Assembly: GCA_029931535.1 (NCBI GenBank)
Contig: JAQPZY010001689.1
Coordinates: 2,818,501 to 2,882,500, forward strand
Reading direction: 5' to 3'
From: Margaritifera margaritifera
Taxonomy: Eukaryota; Mollusca; Bivalvia; Unionida; Margaritiferidae
DNA: 64,000 nt
The translations under genes were made by a program, and so were the position numbers. The notes below the pieces were generated by a model. It did no database searches, was not told the origin of the DNA, and saw nothing but the letters and a program-made list of their open reading frames with translations. Within the stretch, counting starts at the first letter, position 1; every line of letters starts with the position of its first letter. Of this stretch, positions 21,903 to 34,577 are shown piece after piece.

Positions 21903-22741
21903 ATAGAATATTGTAATAGAATATTGTAATAGAATCAAATGTCATTAAACATAGAATATTGTAATAGAATATTGTAATAGAATCAAATGTCATTAAACAT
22001 TGAATATTGTAATAGAATCAAATGTCATTAAATATAGAATATTGTAATAGAATCAAATGTCATTCAACATAGAATATTGTAATAGAATCAAATGTCATTA
22101 AACATAGAATATTGTAATAGAATCAAATGTCATTAAACATAGAATATTGTAATAGAATCAAATGTCATTCAACATAGAATATTGTAATAGAATCAAATGT
22201 CATTAAACATAGAATATTGTAATAGAATCAAATGTCATTCAACATAGAATATTGTAATAGAATCAAATGTCATTAAACATAGAATATTGTAATAGAATCA
22301 AATGTCATTAAACATAGAATATTGTAATAGAATCAAATGTCATTAAACATAGAATATTGTAATAGAATATTGTAATAGAATCAAATGTCATTCAACATAG
22401 AATATTGTAATAGAATATTGTAATAGAATATTGTAATAGAATCAAATGTCATTCAACATAGAATATTGTAATAGAATATTGTAATAGAATATTGTAATAG
22501 AATCAAATGTCATTCAACATAGAATATTGTAATAGAATCAAATGTCATTAAACAGAATATTGTAATAGAATCAAATGTCATTAAACATAGAATATTGTGA
22601 TAGAATCAAATGTCATTAAGCATAGAATATTGTAATAGAATCAAATGAGATTCATCTAAAGTATCACAATATTGTTAAATATAATATAAAAATAGAATAT
22701 TGTAATAGAATCAAATGAGACTCATCTAAAGTATCACAATA
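21903..22741. repeat. 35-bp minisatellite with nested 13-bp repeat
   Basis: More than 20 units of ATAGAATATTGTAATAGAAT followed by CAAATGTCATTAAAC. In several places the GAATATTGTAATA part is itself duplicated two or three times. Confidence 0.92.
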
Positions 22742-23030
22742 TTGTTAAACATCATCATGAAATATGGTATAATATGCCTGTAGCAAAAGTGTACTGCAAT
22801 GATAAGCATCTTGAGTGAAAGTTTAATGGCTTCAGAACATAAAGTCATACTAGTTGTTTGTTTGACTGTGACTTAAAGTCAAATTACATTATATTTAATG
22901 TGCATCTGGAGGCACAACAAAAAATGCCATCATGCCATCAGGTACCTATCTTGGTATTTTCGAGCATAGCATCCTGTGTTGAAGGACTATAGTCAGCGAG
23001 GTGCAAAGGTTCATATTTATTGGTAAATGT

Positions 23031-23145
23031 ATTTATGTATGTATTTATGTATGTATGTATGTATGTATGTATGTATGTATGTATGTATGTATGTATGTAT
23101 GTATGTATGTATGTTTGTATGTATGTACGTATGTATGTACGTACA
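23031..23145. repeat. (GTAT)n microsatellite
   Basis: About 25 GTAT units with a few TTTGT/ACGT variants. It precedes a dispersed repeat that is also preceded by GTATG at 34720-34740. Confidence 0.95.
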
Positions 23146-23149
23146 TATT

Positions 23150-23299
23150 CCATTTAATGGCATCTCATCACAACAATGGCTGCATGATGCCAGTTAAAAG
23201 TACAGTTCTAAAAATGTAAAAATGAAAAATTGCACAAAACTTTAGGAAGATACACCCTTCCAAATAAATATAAACATGAAGTACAGCAAGATAAAATAT
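23150..23299 (+). repeat. Dispersed repeat, expanded-locus copy
   Basis: GGCATCTCATCAC, GATGCCAGTTAAAAGTA, TTTAGGAAGATA, CTTCCAAATAAAT and CAAGATAAAATATAAAA occur in the same order at 34736-34870. The 3' end of this element is the unit of the following array. Confidence 0.75.
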
Positions 23300-24015
23300 A
23301 AAAAGTAAAGAGGTTATCATTCTATAAAAGGTAAACATAATAAAAGATAAAGGTAACACCTGTTAAAGGTATGCATAATAAAAGATGAAGGTAACACACG
23401 TACAAAGTATACATAATAAAAGATAAAGGTAACACACATAAAAGGTATGCATAGTAAAAGATAAAGGTAACACCTGTTAAAGGTATGCATAATAAAAGAT
23501 AAAGGTAACACCTATTAAAGGTATGCATAATAAAAGATGAAGGTAAGACACGTACAAAGTATACATAATAAAAGATAAAGGTAACACCTATTAAAGGTAT
23601 GCATAATAAAAGATGAAGGTAACACATGTAAAAGGTATACATAATAAAAGATAAAGGTAACACCTGTTAAAGGTATGCATAATAAAAGATGAAGGTAACA
23701 CACGTACAAAGTATACATAATAAAAGATGAAGGTAACACACATAAAAGGTATGCATAGTAAAAGATAAAGGTAACACCTGTTAAAGGTATGCATAATAAA
23801 AAAATAAAGGTAACACATTTAAAAGGTACACATAATAAAAGATAAAGGTAACACCTGTAAAAGGTACACATAATAAAAGATAAAGGTAACACCTGTAAAA
23901 GGTATATATAATAAAAGATAAAGGTAACACCTGTAAAAGGTATATATAATAAAAGATAAAGGTAATACCTGTAAAAGGTATACACAATTAAAGATAAAGG
24001 TAACACATGTAAAAT
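23300..24015. repeat. ~37-bp minisatellite grown from the end of a dispersed repeat
   Basis: About 19 units of AAAGGTATGCATAATAAAAG plus ATAAAGGTAACACCTGT. The first unit is continuous with the dispersed repeat at 23150-23299. At 34880-34930 the same element ends with one unit only (AAAATGTATATAACATTAAA then GATAAAGGTCA). Confidence 0.9.
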
Positions 24016-25860
24016 CCTTAAACATGTGGTTTATTTTCTTGGTTAAAAAGAACGAAATATATTGGGGAAAGAAACATGAAAAAATAAAGATTGCAGTAGA
24101 CAATAGACAACTTATGATTTATTTTCCAATTTATGCCATGGATAGATTATTCAGTATTTTGAATTTTTAATGAATTGGTATGAGATTTAGAGTTGCAGGA
24201 AGGAAGCTGGGTACATGTAATTAACTGGTAGAAGATATTAAGTACAATAGTAACTCTATTTTAAAAAAAAAGAGTGTATTCCAGTTTCCCCAGATCGGAT
24301 ACAATTCTATAATTTTTCCTGTTTCTGATATCCCTCGCCTTTTTTATCTTTCTATGTAATTTCATTTTCCCTCCTTTATATTCTTCCTATTCTGATTTTG
24401 AAATCCGTTGGAAAGAAAGCAAGAATAATTATTTTATCATCTGAGTTCTTAAATTTTAAAAATATAATTTACATAATACTTTCCTGACAGTATTATGTCA
24501 TCACCATGGTCATTTTTCTAATTCTTATTATAACTGCTAATTTGTGACTTTGTTACACATAGGTTTTGTCATCTTAAATATAGACACTCCATGTTGCTGT
24601 GGGAGAGAAAGAGAGAGAGAGAGAGACACACAGATAGAAGGGCCAGTACACATACATAAATGCACTAGATTTGAAAATGATCAACATTAATTTACATGGA
24701 ACTTATAATATCTTTTATATCATTGAGAACTTTTATTTCAATAAACATTGCTTGTTAGCATATATTAAAAAAAAATTGCAACTAGTTTAAAAAAAAATGA
24801 AAACTTTTTTTTATTACAGACTAAAATACAAGATTAAGTACATGCTGTTGTGTAAATGGAATATAAAAATAGATAAAACATTTTTTCACACTCGCTCTGG
24901 GATTCAATTTGTTAAAATACAAAGCAAAAACTAAAGACAGCTAGTGTTTATACATTTTATTGTTTGGTAGTGATAATAAGATTCATGATTTGCTACAACC
25001 TGTCAGTCAGCGATTAGCATGGTTAAGAAGAAGCAATGTTAATATGAAAATAAAACAATTGTGAATACTAACTGAAGAAAATTCTAATTATTATTTTTGG
25101 CAGGAATAATATGAATTAGCGAGAAAGGAACAATTTTATATGTTTTCAAATAACAAATGGATTACTTTTCTGAATTGATTGTGGTCAGAGAAATTTTTTA
25201 TATGGTATACAATTATCTGTATTTTTTCCATAAATATAATTTTAATGAATGTAGGACAGTTGGACATCAAATCAAGTGTAAACTTCAACTTTTGAATTTA
25301 ATGCTATAATGTCATGACAAATTTTCAACACATTTTGCATGTTCCTACTGCACATCGTAAAATAGTCATAATGTTACGTTTGTATGTAAGGGGAGATAAC
25401 TCTGAATCATGCAAATGATGGTTGATTGCCGTATTTCACTGCAGCATTTTTTGGGAAAGCCGGTGACATACCAGTTTTAATCAACTTGTCATCTCACTCT
25501 ACTGAGGTTTGGGGAGAAATTCCAAATGTAGATTTTGAAATATTGCATTTTATATGTATCTATCTAGAAGTCCAAAATCAGCAGAAAGAATGTAATTTGG
25601 ATCAAGTTGGTACTTTTAATGGTTGTAATTATCACAATTGTCATCAAAAAAAAATAGAAACATTTGCTTTTTATGATGAAAACAAACTCTGTTAAAAACC
25701 ACCCATATTTATACATGGATCTTTGCTTCATTTAGCAGTCAATTACTTCCTCAAATTATCACTTGACTGACACAAGTTAGTAATAAAAATTGGTGCCATG
25801 GTATCTCAGAAAGGAAATTGGTGGTATACTAATTTTTGTGCTGCTTTTCACTGAGCTCCT
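24016..25860. other. Unassigned intron sequence
   Basis: AT-rich with a short GA/CA microsatellite near 24608-24634. One open frame (25426-25695) shows no recognisable domain and no splice context, so it is not called as a gene. Confidence 0.45.
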
Positions 25861-25904
25861 CGCATGCAACTTACATGCAAAATGTCAAAAAATTGCAATC
25901 GTAG

Positions 25905-26860
25905 ATATGAATAGTGTAATAATAAAATACAATTTTTGATATGAATATTGTAATAATGTGAATATAATATAAATACAATTATAGATATGTATAGTGTAAT
26001 AATATCAGTATAATATAAATACAGTTGTAGATATAAATAGTGTAATAATATAAGTATAATATAAATACAATTGCAGATATGAACAGTGTAATAATATAAA
26101 TACAATTAGAGATATGAATAGTGTAATGATATGAATATAATATAAATACAATTGTAGATATACACAGTGTAATAATATAATACAATTAGAGATATGAATA
26201 GTGTAATAATATGAATATAATATAAATACAATTGTAGATATGTATAGTGTAATAATATAAGTATAATATAAATGCAATTGTAGATATGAACAGTGTAATA
26301 ATATAAATACAATTAGAGATATGAATAGTGTAATAAAATGAATATAATATAAATACAATTATAGATATGTATAGTGTAATAATATCAGTATAATATAAAT
26401 ACAGTTGTAGATGTAAATAGTGTAATAATATAAGTATAATAATACAATTGTAGACATGAATAATGTAATAATATAAGTGTAACATAAATAGTGTAATATA
26501 AGTATAATATAAATATAATCATAGATATGAATAATGTAATAATATCAGAATACTATAAATACAATTGTAGATATGAATAGTGTAATAATATAAGTAATAT
26601 ATAAATACAATTGTAGATATGTATAGTGTAATATAAGTATAATATTAATACAATTGTAGTTATGAATAGTGTAATAATATAAGTATGATATATATATAAT
26701 TGTAGATATGAATAGTGTAATAATATATGTATAATCTAAATACAGCTATAGATATAAATAATGTAATAATATGAATATAATATAAATACAATGTCTGCAA
26801 AGAAACTACATGCAAAATTTCAGGAAAATTGCAATTGTAGATACGAATAGTGTAATAATA
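25905..26860. repeat. ~43-66 bp AT-rich minisatellite
   Basis: About 20 units with ATAATATAAGTATAATATAA, ATACAATTGTAGATATGAAT and AGTGTA. Unit length varies by loss of the ATAATATA part. Confidence 0.88.
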
Positions 26861-26894
26861 TATAGAGGATATCTATGCTTTTTGAGTAGAATAA

Positions 26895-27110
26895 CAAATT
26901 AAAATAGGCCTAAATGTGGAAATACAGGTCTGAATAACATACATAAGGCAAATATACTTCCTTAAAAGAAAAAGAAAGTAGTTCCAGAAGTGATATCACC
27001 AGTATGGCGATAAAAGTGGCATCTCCACTGTGGCAATATCATTTTTCCCCACTGATATATTTAAATATCTCAGTATCAAATATATAATAAATAGAGGATA
27101 TCTATGTTTT
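26895..27110. repeat. Dispersed repeat pair, member 1
   Basis: AAAATAGGCCTAAATGTGGA, AATACAGGTCTGAATAACAT and AAGAAAGTAGTTCCAGAAGT occur again at 28187-28395. Both copies end in AGAGGATAT. Confidence 0.8.
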
Positions 27111-27260
27111 TTGAGTAGATATAAGGAAATATTTCATGAGTGAAGAGGAAACATTTTGTATTTTCATGGCTTCGCCACTCATGACAATACAATGTTTCAC
27201 CTTCACTCATGAAATATTTTCTTATATCTACTCAAAAAACAGAGATTTTCTTTTTATTAT
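27094..27260. mobile_element. Foldback element with ~50-bp arms
   Basis: TTTTTTGAGTAGATATAAGG, then AAATATTTCATGAGTGA on the left, pairs with TCACTCATGAAATATTT and TCTTATATCTACTCAAAAAA on the right (27205-27243). The loop contains a second short inverted repeat around GGCTTCGCC. Confidence 0.75.
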
Positions 27261-27605
27261 ATGTTTTTAAAAGCAAAAACCTTCAATTTGCATGAATTTT
27301 TTTCTCTATTCTATGTCAATACGATTAACAAGAAGTTCAGAAATTTTACAATAATATTAGGACACCGACTTTTTACAAATTTAGATTGTACATATAATGC
27401 TTCAGATTGTGTATTTTGTCAAATTAATGAATGTTTTCATATGAAAATAAAGAGATTATTATTTTCATTAACACATTTCTTGCACGGATTGATAGAGTTA
27501 ACATTTCTGGGGTGGGGATACTATAGAAACATGACAGAACGGTCAACAGATATCTGAATGTAACATCATTAAACAACAGATTTTAATTATTGTGAGTTTA
27601 CTTGT
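27243..27605 (+). repeat. Dispersed ~400-bp module, copy 2
   Basis: Homologous to 14781-15190 in the same order, ending GAGTTTACTTGTAAG. In both places it directly follows a terminal foldback, so module and foldback are probably parts of one larger element. Confidence 0.7.
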
Positions 27606-28186
27606 AAGAATTTTTGTTTCTATTTTGTTTTTTTTCTTGTAATTTCTACATTGAGACATGAATTTTGTGCGTGGGAAGCTTGCAGTCTATTTTAGTAACA
27701 GATGCTGCACCCAAATTTTGGTAGTCACTTAATTTTACTTTGCAGTCGACACTAATCAATCCTGGATTTCTCCATCATATTCAGACATGATTATGATTGT
27801 GGTGACAGTTAAAATTGCTACTTAAAATATTTTATTACTATATGTAATCAATAGTTTTTCTTAAAAATGTGTACTGTTTGTCATTGAGTGTAACAGGTAT
27901 ACGATACTATGTGGGTGACACATAATATCAAATAGCAGCAGGTCATGTAAGTTCAGTCACTGACAATATGCATGATTCATGTGAAAAACTAATTATAAAA
28001 AAGTTAATACTTGAAGCCTGCTTTCTATTGTTTGGGGTTCATTTTTATGCATTCTTGATGGCGCCTTTTCATTGATTACATAAATGTATACTAGAGGGTC
28101 AATAGTCTTTACACATTTTAAGATTTATTCATCCTGATGGGGTGAGAGAGAGAGAAAGGGAAGGAAGGAAAAGAAGAAGAAAAAAT

Positions 28187-28395
28187 AAAATAGGCCTAAA
28201 TATGGAAATACAGGTCTGAAGAACATACTTAAGGGCAAATATTCTTCCTAAATGGAAAAAGAAAGTAGTTCCAAAAGTGATATCGCCATTGTGGTGATAA
28301 AAGTGGTATCACCACTGTGTTAATATCATTTTTGTCACAGTGATATATTTCAATATCTCATTATGAAAAATATTTAATAAAAAGAGGATATTTTC
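28187..28395. repeat. Dispersed repeat pair, member 2
   Basis: Matches 26895-27110, including AAGAAAGTAGTTCCAAAAGT, GTGATATATTTCAATATCTC and the terminal AGAGGATAT. A second foldback follows (28410-28520: ATATATTTCATCCTGTGG with CCACAAGATGAAATATAT). Confidence 0.78.
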
Positions 28396-28604
28396 TTTTC
28401 CTATGTTAATACCAGATATATTTCATCCTGTGGTACAAGAAAAACAAGATATTTTAATGAGTGTTGGAGCCACGAGTTAAAATATATTGTTTTTTTTCTG
28501 CCACAAGATGAAATATATACAGTATTTACACAGGAAAAAGTTCAGTGCCTTGCTGAAAACAACACAGTATCAAACCTGTTGGGACTCAAATATCTGGACT
28601 TCCT

Positions 28605-29290
28605 GTTCATGAGTTTGTAGTACAAGCTATAAAGTCACACTAACACTTAGAATCTTACAGCATCAAACCTGTTGGGACTCAGACATCTAGACATCCACTT
28701 CATGAGTCTGTAGTGCAAGCTATAAGGCTACACTGACACTTCTGCTTTCAGTTCATGAGTCTGTAATGTAAGCTATAAGGCTACACTGACACTTCTGCTT
28801 TCAGTTCATGAGTCTGTAATGTAAGCTATAAGGCCACACTGACACTTCTGAACTTTCTGTTCATGAGTCTGTAGTGTAAGCTATAAGGCCACACAGACAC
28901 TTCTGAACTTTCTGTTCATGAGTCTGTAGTGCAAGCTCTAAGGCCACACTGACACTTCTGGACTTTCTGTTCATGAGTCTGTAGTGCAAGCTATAAGGCC
29001 ATACTGACACTTCTGGACTTTCTGTTCATGAGTCTGTAGTGTAAACTCTAAGGCCACACTAACACTTCTGGACTTCCTGTTCATGAGTCTGTAGTGCAAG
29101 CTATAAGGCCACACTGACACTTCTGGACTTCCTGTTCATGAGTCTGTAGTGCAAGCTATAAGGCCACACTGACACTTCTGGACTTCCTGTTCATGAGTCT
29201 GTAGTGCAAGCTCTAAGGCCACACTGACACTTCTGGACTTTCTGTTCATGAGTATGTAGTGCAAGCTATAAGGCCACACTGACAGTTAGG
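28605..29290. repeat. ~57-bp minisatellite
   Basis: About 12 units of GTTCATGAGTCTGTAGTGCA, AGCTATAAGGCCACACTGAC and ACTTCTGGACTTTCT. It ends 100 bases before exon 6. Confidence 0.92.
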
Positions 29291-29390
29291 ATCTTACTAC
29301 ATATAATGTTACTTGACTTGTTTCATATATTACATATCTAATGGACACTAACAAAAGATCATCTATTTTTCTTTCCTTTCCCTGCTTCAG

Positions 29391-29485
29391 AAGGAGAACA
29401 ACAAGCTTCGCCAAATGTTGGACAGTCAGAAACAGAGTCTAACCAGCAAGATGAAGATGTCCATGCTAGACCTCAAACAGCAACT
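29391..29485 (+). CDS. Coiled-coil gene, exon 6
   Basis: The acceptor follows a good polypyrimidine tract (TTTCCCTGCTTCAG, ending 29390) and the donor is GTAAGT at 29486. The peptide starts KENNKLRQMLDSQKQSLTSK and ends in LDLKQQ plus two bases of a Leu codon. The exon lies directly after a ~57-bp minisatellite (28605-29290). The preceding intron, about 9.9 kb, is the longest in the visible gene and is made mostly of repeats. Confidence 0.86.
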
Positions 29486-30074
29486 GTAAGTCACTCAGAT
29501 GAACACAAAATCAAAAGAGACTTCATGACCAACTGCTACAGGGAGTCTCATCTATACATTAAACTTTTTATTTCTTTTCATTTCATTGTTACTAGTGACA
29601 CATTTCCCCACTTCTCTTCAAATTCTTCCAAATTTGAGTAGATATCTGTTGTGTAACATAACATGACTGTAAGTTGTTAATTTAAGGATGGGTAGGATCT
29701 ACATTTTAGTGCTATTGGTGAATTTATTTTAATTAATTAAATTCTCCATAATATTTCTCTTGTCAAAAAATCAACGTGAAGTTGAAACATTTGCCAGTGC
29801 ACTTTTAACTCTTACGTTCAGACACTTCCCTTGCACTTCAGCTGATGTTTGAATTCAGCAAATAGTGTATGATCATTATATTAATACAAGTGAATGCTCT
29901 GTGTTTCAGATTTTGACAATAGAGAATTTGTGGAGAATTGGAAATTTATCAGTGTGCCAAATGCACTCAAATTTAGACTCAACCGATCCATCCAATTAGA
30001 CAACACATTATTGTTGACACAAACATGCAGAAAACTTTGGGATTACTCACAAATTTTATTCCCAATTTTCCAAA

Positions 30075-30170
30075 TGCAGCTTTTATTATGTTCAGGGACA
30101 TTGGGACAAGCACTGTAGTTCCAATGCAGCCTTTATTATACACAGGGACATTGGGACAAGCACTGTAGTA
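30075..30170. repeat. 46-bp direct duplication
   Basis: CAATGCAGCCTTTATTAT and CAGGGACATTGGGACAAGCA occur twice in tandem. Confidence 0.85.
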
Positions 30171-30411
30171 TCTTACCATGTGTTTACTTAATGTATCAGC
30201 AATTATGGATAATATAATAAACATGTAAATAATGTCATTTTTATTTCCAGAGAGAAAACATGGCATTCGCACATGTTCAACTTGACAAAATAAAAATTTA
30301 ATAAAAAATCTACAATCACCCCAAAGTAAAGTCGTGAAATATTTTTGGCATATTTGTTATTAAAATCTGCCAAAATCAGCAAAATTTCACAGGAACCAAA
30401 GTAACCCACAA

Positions 30412-30541
30412 TACAGTGTGTCCTTACATGAAATGTAAAAAAGCTGTTGATTACAAATACAATGTGTCCTTACATGAAATGTAAAAAAACCTGTAGATTA
30501 CAGTGTGTCCTTACATGAAATGTAAAAAAAGCTGTAGATTA
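30412..30541. repeat. ~43-bp tandem repeat, three copies
   Basis: Units contain CAGTGTGTCCTTACATGAAA and TGTAAAAAA.CTGTAGATTA. Confidence 0.88.
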
Positions 30542-31230
30542 CTTTGACTCTTGTTAATTAGAATCTGTGCAATACAAATTGCGGCTTTTAGCAAACTCAT
30601 TTACAAATCTCCAACTGAACTCAAGAGTTGAGTATGATAAAAGTCCTTTTTATACAAAGATTTCATTGACAAACATTTTTTTTAAAATTCATTTTTGATT
30701 ATGTTGTTGATTTTGTATATGTTGACTATAATAACCTATGGGACATAATGACAATCCAAAACTTTAATTTATCAGTTTACTTGTAAACTTACTTTAAATA
30801 CCAGCTCAGTTTAAAACTTTGTGTAATTTTTTATCATGATTTTGAAATGTGATAATGGATTGAAAACTTTCAAAGACTTTTATGAAACATTGAATTGCCT
30901 GGTTTCATAAAAATTTGCATAAAAACTTTCTCCAGTTTTAGAGAAGTTGGAGTGTTTTCTTGAAAGCAAATGTAGAACTTAATATATTTGATTAAGGAAT
31001 ATTGAAACAAAAATACTGATTTTCAAAAAGTTTTGAAAAACAATGGATTGATTTTAAATGTGCAGAATGTTGTTTTGACAAGAATAGTAGCAAGCCACAC
31101 CAATGCATTAGAACCCTTTAAAATTTGAAAATGTTGATGAAGATATTTTTTTGTAAATCTTTCTTTCATATTCAGTTTTGAATACAAACACTGAAAACCA
31201 TAAACTGGTTGTTATTAAAAGAAATGTATG
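30542..31230. other. Unassigned intron sequence
   Basis: AT-rich. No exon, element or repeat unit was identified. Confidence 0.45.
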
Positions 31231-31236
31231 TATTTA

Positions 31237-31300
31237 TATACTGGATATCCACTGCTCATACACTGTATATTCACTGCTTATACACTGTATATTCACAGCT
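31237..31300. repeat. ~22-bp tandem repeat, three copies
   Basis: Units of TATACACTGTATATTCACTG with small changes. Confidence 0.8.
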
Positions 31301-31609
31301 CTTACAATGGATTTTGAAACTTGAGTGCAGTTAATATGCAAATTATAGAATGAAAATGAACTTATTCTCCCAGTATATCAAGAATAACTTAAAATTGTTG
31401 GTATTATTGTTTTTTGCATTTACTTTTCTTGCAATGTTTTTTTTTCTTGCTGGATTGATAAATTGTTTGTGGATAATAATTGTGCCATTTAGAATAGTCA
31501 TAGGAGCACCAAGTCATATTTTTAAAAATTCTTTGTTGTGGACTATTTCTGAGACTATACATATCTGAGAATTCTCATGTATATAAAGTGCTTCTGTCCT
31601 TTGTTGCAG

Positions 31610-31721
31610 AGAAATGGTTCAAAATGAACGTGATAAAATGTCCTCTCAGATGCAAAAGCTGTCAACAGATTTGGACCAGTCCAGGGAACAGATAGCAACC
31701 AAAAATAAGGAGAATTACAAG
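31610..31721 (+). CDS. Coiled-coil gene, exon 7
   Basis: The acceptor TTGTTGCAG ends at 31609 and the donor GTTAGT starts at 31722. The single base A completes the Leu codon split after exon 6. The peptide reads EMVQNERDKMSSQMQKLSTD and ends NKENYK in phase 0. Just downstream (31735-31860) the intron carries degenerate duplicates of the exon's 3' part (GATTTGGACAGG, GGAACAGAT, AAGGAGAAT), noted separately. Confidence 0.85.
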
Positions 31722-31734
31722 GTTAGTGAACACA

Positions 31735-31860
31735 TTTATAGATTTGGACAGGTTTAGGGAACAGATTACAACCAGAACTTAGAAGAATTACAACATAAAT
31801 GAACTTATTTATTGATTTGGACCAGACCAAGGAACAGATTTCAACAAATAATAAGGAGAA
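31735..31860 (+). repeat. Degenerate copies of the end of exon 7 within the next intron
   Basis: GATTTGGACAGGTTTAGGGA, ACAGATTACAACCAGAA and a second GATTTGGACCAGACCAAGGA, TTCAACAAATAATAAGGAGA repeat the exon 7 sequence GATTTGGACCAGTCCAGGGA...AATAAGGAGAATTAC. They are out of frame with stops and are not exons. Confidence 0.8.
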
Positions 31861-32100
31861 TCACATATTTATAATGATTATACTATCCTGAAGAGGTTGC
31901 ATCATCTTCCTTATTAACTATAAGTGATAAAGAGAATTATATATAAAAAAATCAAGTGGGAACTAAATGGGTATAGTTTCAGTATCAGCAGTTGTGCTTG
32001 ACGATGTCAGGAATTTAGAAATTACATAATTATGGGTACAAACAAACCATTAACACAACAGATTTATAGGTTGTACACATCTTATTGCCATAGACTCCAT

Positions 32101-32703
32101 TAAAGAATGCTAATGTGCCACTGATAAAACTCAGTGTATGATGGAATGACCTCCAATATACATCAGCTAATGTGTCACTGATAAAACTCAGTGTATGATG
32201 GAATGACCTCCAATATACATCAGCTGATGTGCCACTGATAAAACTCAGTGTATGATGGAATGACCTCCAATATACATCAGCTGATGTGCCACTGATAAAA
32301 CTCAGTGTATGATGGAATGACCTCCAATAGATGTGCCACTGATAAAACTCAGTGTATGATGGAATGACCTCCAATAGATGTGCCACTGATAAAACTCAGT
32401 GTATGATGGAATGACCTCCAATAGATGTGACACTGATAAAACTCAGTGTATGATGGAATGACCTCCAATAGATGTGCCACTGATAAAACTCAATGTATGA
32501 TGGAATGACCTCCAATATACATCAGCTGATGTGACACCAATAAAACTCAGTGTATGATGGAATGACCTCCAATAGATGTGCCACTGATAAAACTCAGTGT
32601 ATGATGGAATGACCTCCAGTATACATCAGCTAATGTGCCACTGATAAAACTCAGTGTATGATGGAATGACCTCCAATATACATCAGCTAATGTGCCACTG
32701 ATA
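32101..32703. repeat. 43/57-bp minisatellite
   Basis: About 12 units of CACTGATAAAACTCAGTGTA, TGATGGAATGACCTCCAATA, with an optional TACATCAGCTAATG. Presence or absence of this 14-bp part gives the two unit lengths. Confidence 0.92.
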
Positions 32704-32739
32704 TATATAGCAATAATAAAGACATGGTACACTTATAAA

Positions 32740-33270
32740 CAGTGTGAGACAGAATGACCATCAATTTACATCAAAGAGTGTGCCACTGATAAAACTCAAT
32801 GTGCGATAGTATGACCACCAATATACATCAGAAAATGTTCCACTGCTAAACTCAAAGTGTGACAGAATTACCACCGATAAACATCAGAAAATGTGCCACT
32901 AATAAAACTTAGTTTATGATAGAATTACCAACAATAAACATCAGATAATATGCCATTAATAAAACTCAGTGTGTGACAGAATGATCACCAGTATGCATTC
33001 ACAAACCTGAAAGTTTAATCTGTAACAGAATTACCACCAATATACATCAGCAAATGTGCCACTGATAAAACTCAGTTTGTGACAGAATGACCACCAGTAT
33101 GTATCAGGAACCTGAAAATTCAGTGTATGACAGAATGACCACCAATATACATCAGAAAATGTACCAGTGGTAAAACTCAGTGTGTGACAGAATGATCACC
33201 AATATATATCAGCAACCTGAAAACTCAGTGTATAACAGAATGACCACCAATATACATTAGCAGCAAGCCT
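32740..33270. repeat. Degenerate continuation of the 57-bp minisatellite
   Basis: The same phrases (ACTGATAAAACTCA, GACAGAATGACCACCAATAT, ACATCAG) recur with high divergence, as expected for the older edge of an array. Confidence 0.78.
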
Positions 33271-34104
33271 GAAAATATAGTACACTTTATCCCATAAGTT
33301 TTTGTCATTTAATAACTGTACAAATTTGAAATCATTTTCCAATTTCTCCTGGGGTTCATCATACTGCAGTTTTTTGTAGCTCTCAAGTGACATTGTAACT
33401 CTGACATCATAATATAAAATTATAGCATAGTAAATACACTATATTACATGAGTTTTCATTTGATATAAACTTTATGAAACAAGCCTAATAATATTATATG
33501 TATTAGTTACTTGCAGTGAGTAGCATATTGTATTATTTAATGAGTTGCATACATTTTATCTCCCTTGAACACAAGTTTATGTTTCTGTTTATCACATAAT
33601 GTTAAGGACATAGTTTTACTCAGTGATGTTGCTGTGTGATTTTAAATGTTATGCCATATTGTGGCAAATGATTTTTATGAGATGATATCATGATGCCAAT
33701 AAAGGTGAGCATAATATAAAGCAATTTTTAATAATCATCTGTATAATGGATTCAACCAGTTCATGATGTCAATATTTGACAACTTACTAGAGCACATAAG
33801 CACGGTGTACTGTGTTTTCAGCTTCAGGTGGACCTGGTCCAGTTATATCAATATATGTATCAGTCTTGACATAGAACATCAGATTGGTCAAATGTAAGGC
33901 AAGACTTCAGTTGCCTGTAATCAGATTATGAATTATTGACCTAGGTTAAAGTCAAGACTCCAGTCCTTTTGATGAAGTCCAGGTAAATCCACTTAGAAAC
34001 ATACATAAAAGTGAGGGCTTTCATCATAGCTGCATGAGGAATTTACACAGTAAACCCTATGCGTTGATATGCAGGGATGCAGTGCCTGCACTTAGGTTGT
34101 AATG

Positions 34105-34412
34105 TATTTTTATTTAGTACATCACATAATAAATTCTTGAGTTCCAGTTGGCTAACTACAGCGTTTTAGTTTTAGGACAGTACATATTTCCCCATGACCC
34201 TGGGATACTGTATATGGCTGTGGTTATTAAATACATTCCTGTGTTACATTACATTACATCATGTGAAATGCTTGATCTGTTATTGCCTTCTCTGTTGAAA
34301 ACTGTTTTCCTTCAGGTTTGTCCGGTGTGGTGTAGTGTTCTTGCCTTGGCTTGGACTCTATACCCACCAGACAGCACTATAGGAGAACAGTTCCTTTCAG
34401 AGAATCCAATAA
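34105..34412. repeat. Dispersed repeat related to 13010-13335
   Basis: Shares TAGTACATCACATAAT, GAGTTCCAGTTGGCTAACT, and at the end CACTATAGGAGAACAGTTCC. No inserted TCAAGGTCA-type segment is present here, unlike at 13338. Confidence 0.6.
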
Positions 34413-34577
34413 GAAAATAGTATATGTGCTTTTGGCCCCAAGAAGGTTTAACACCAGAGGACAAATGAAAGACTGCAACCGAACCGGAGGACTCCAGAAT
34501 TTACACAGTGTCATAATTACACTGCATACTCTGCAGGTTATAATAACGTAACATATAGCATAAATTTGTGTTTTCAG

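Noticed and set aside
22001..22741. Possible CRISPR array (regular repeats and spacers)
   Set aside because: Units are contiguous near-identical copies without unique spacers, in a eukaryotic intron, and no cas genes exist.
23317..24103. Membrane-protein-like frames (CYLYLLLCIPF repeats)
   Set aside because: Hydrophobic look is due to translation of an A/T-rich ~37-bp array on the minus strand.
25426..25695. 89-residue open frame as a possible small gene
   Set aside because: No recognisable domain, no splice context, and it lies inside an intron of ordinary composition.
27261..27557. 98-residue open frame as a gene
   Set aside because: It covers a dispersed non-coding module whose other copy (14781-15190) does not keep the frame.
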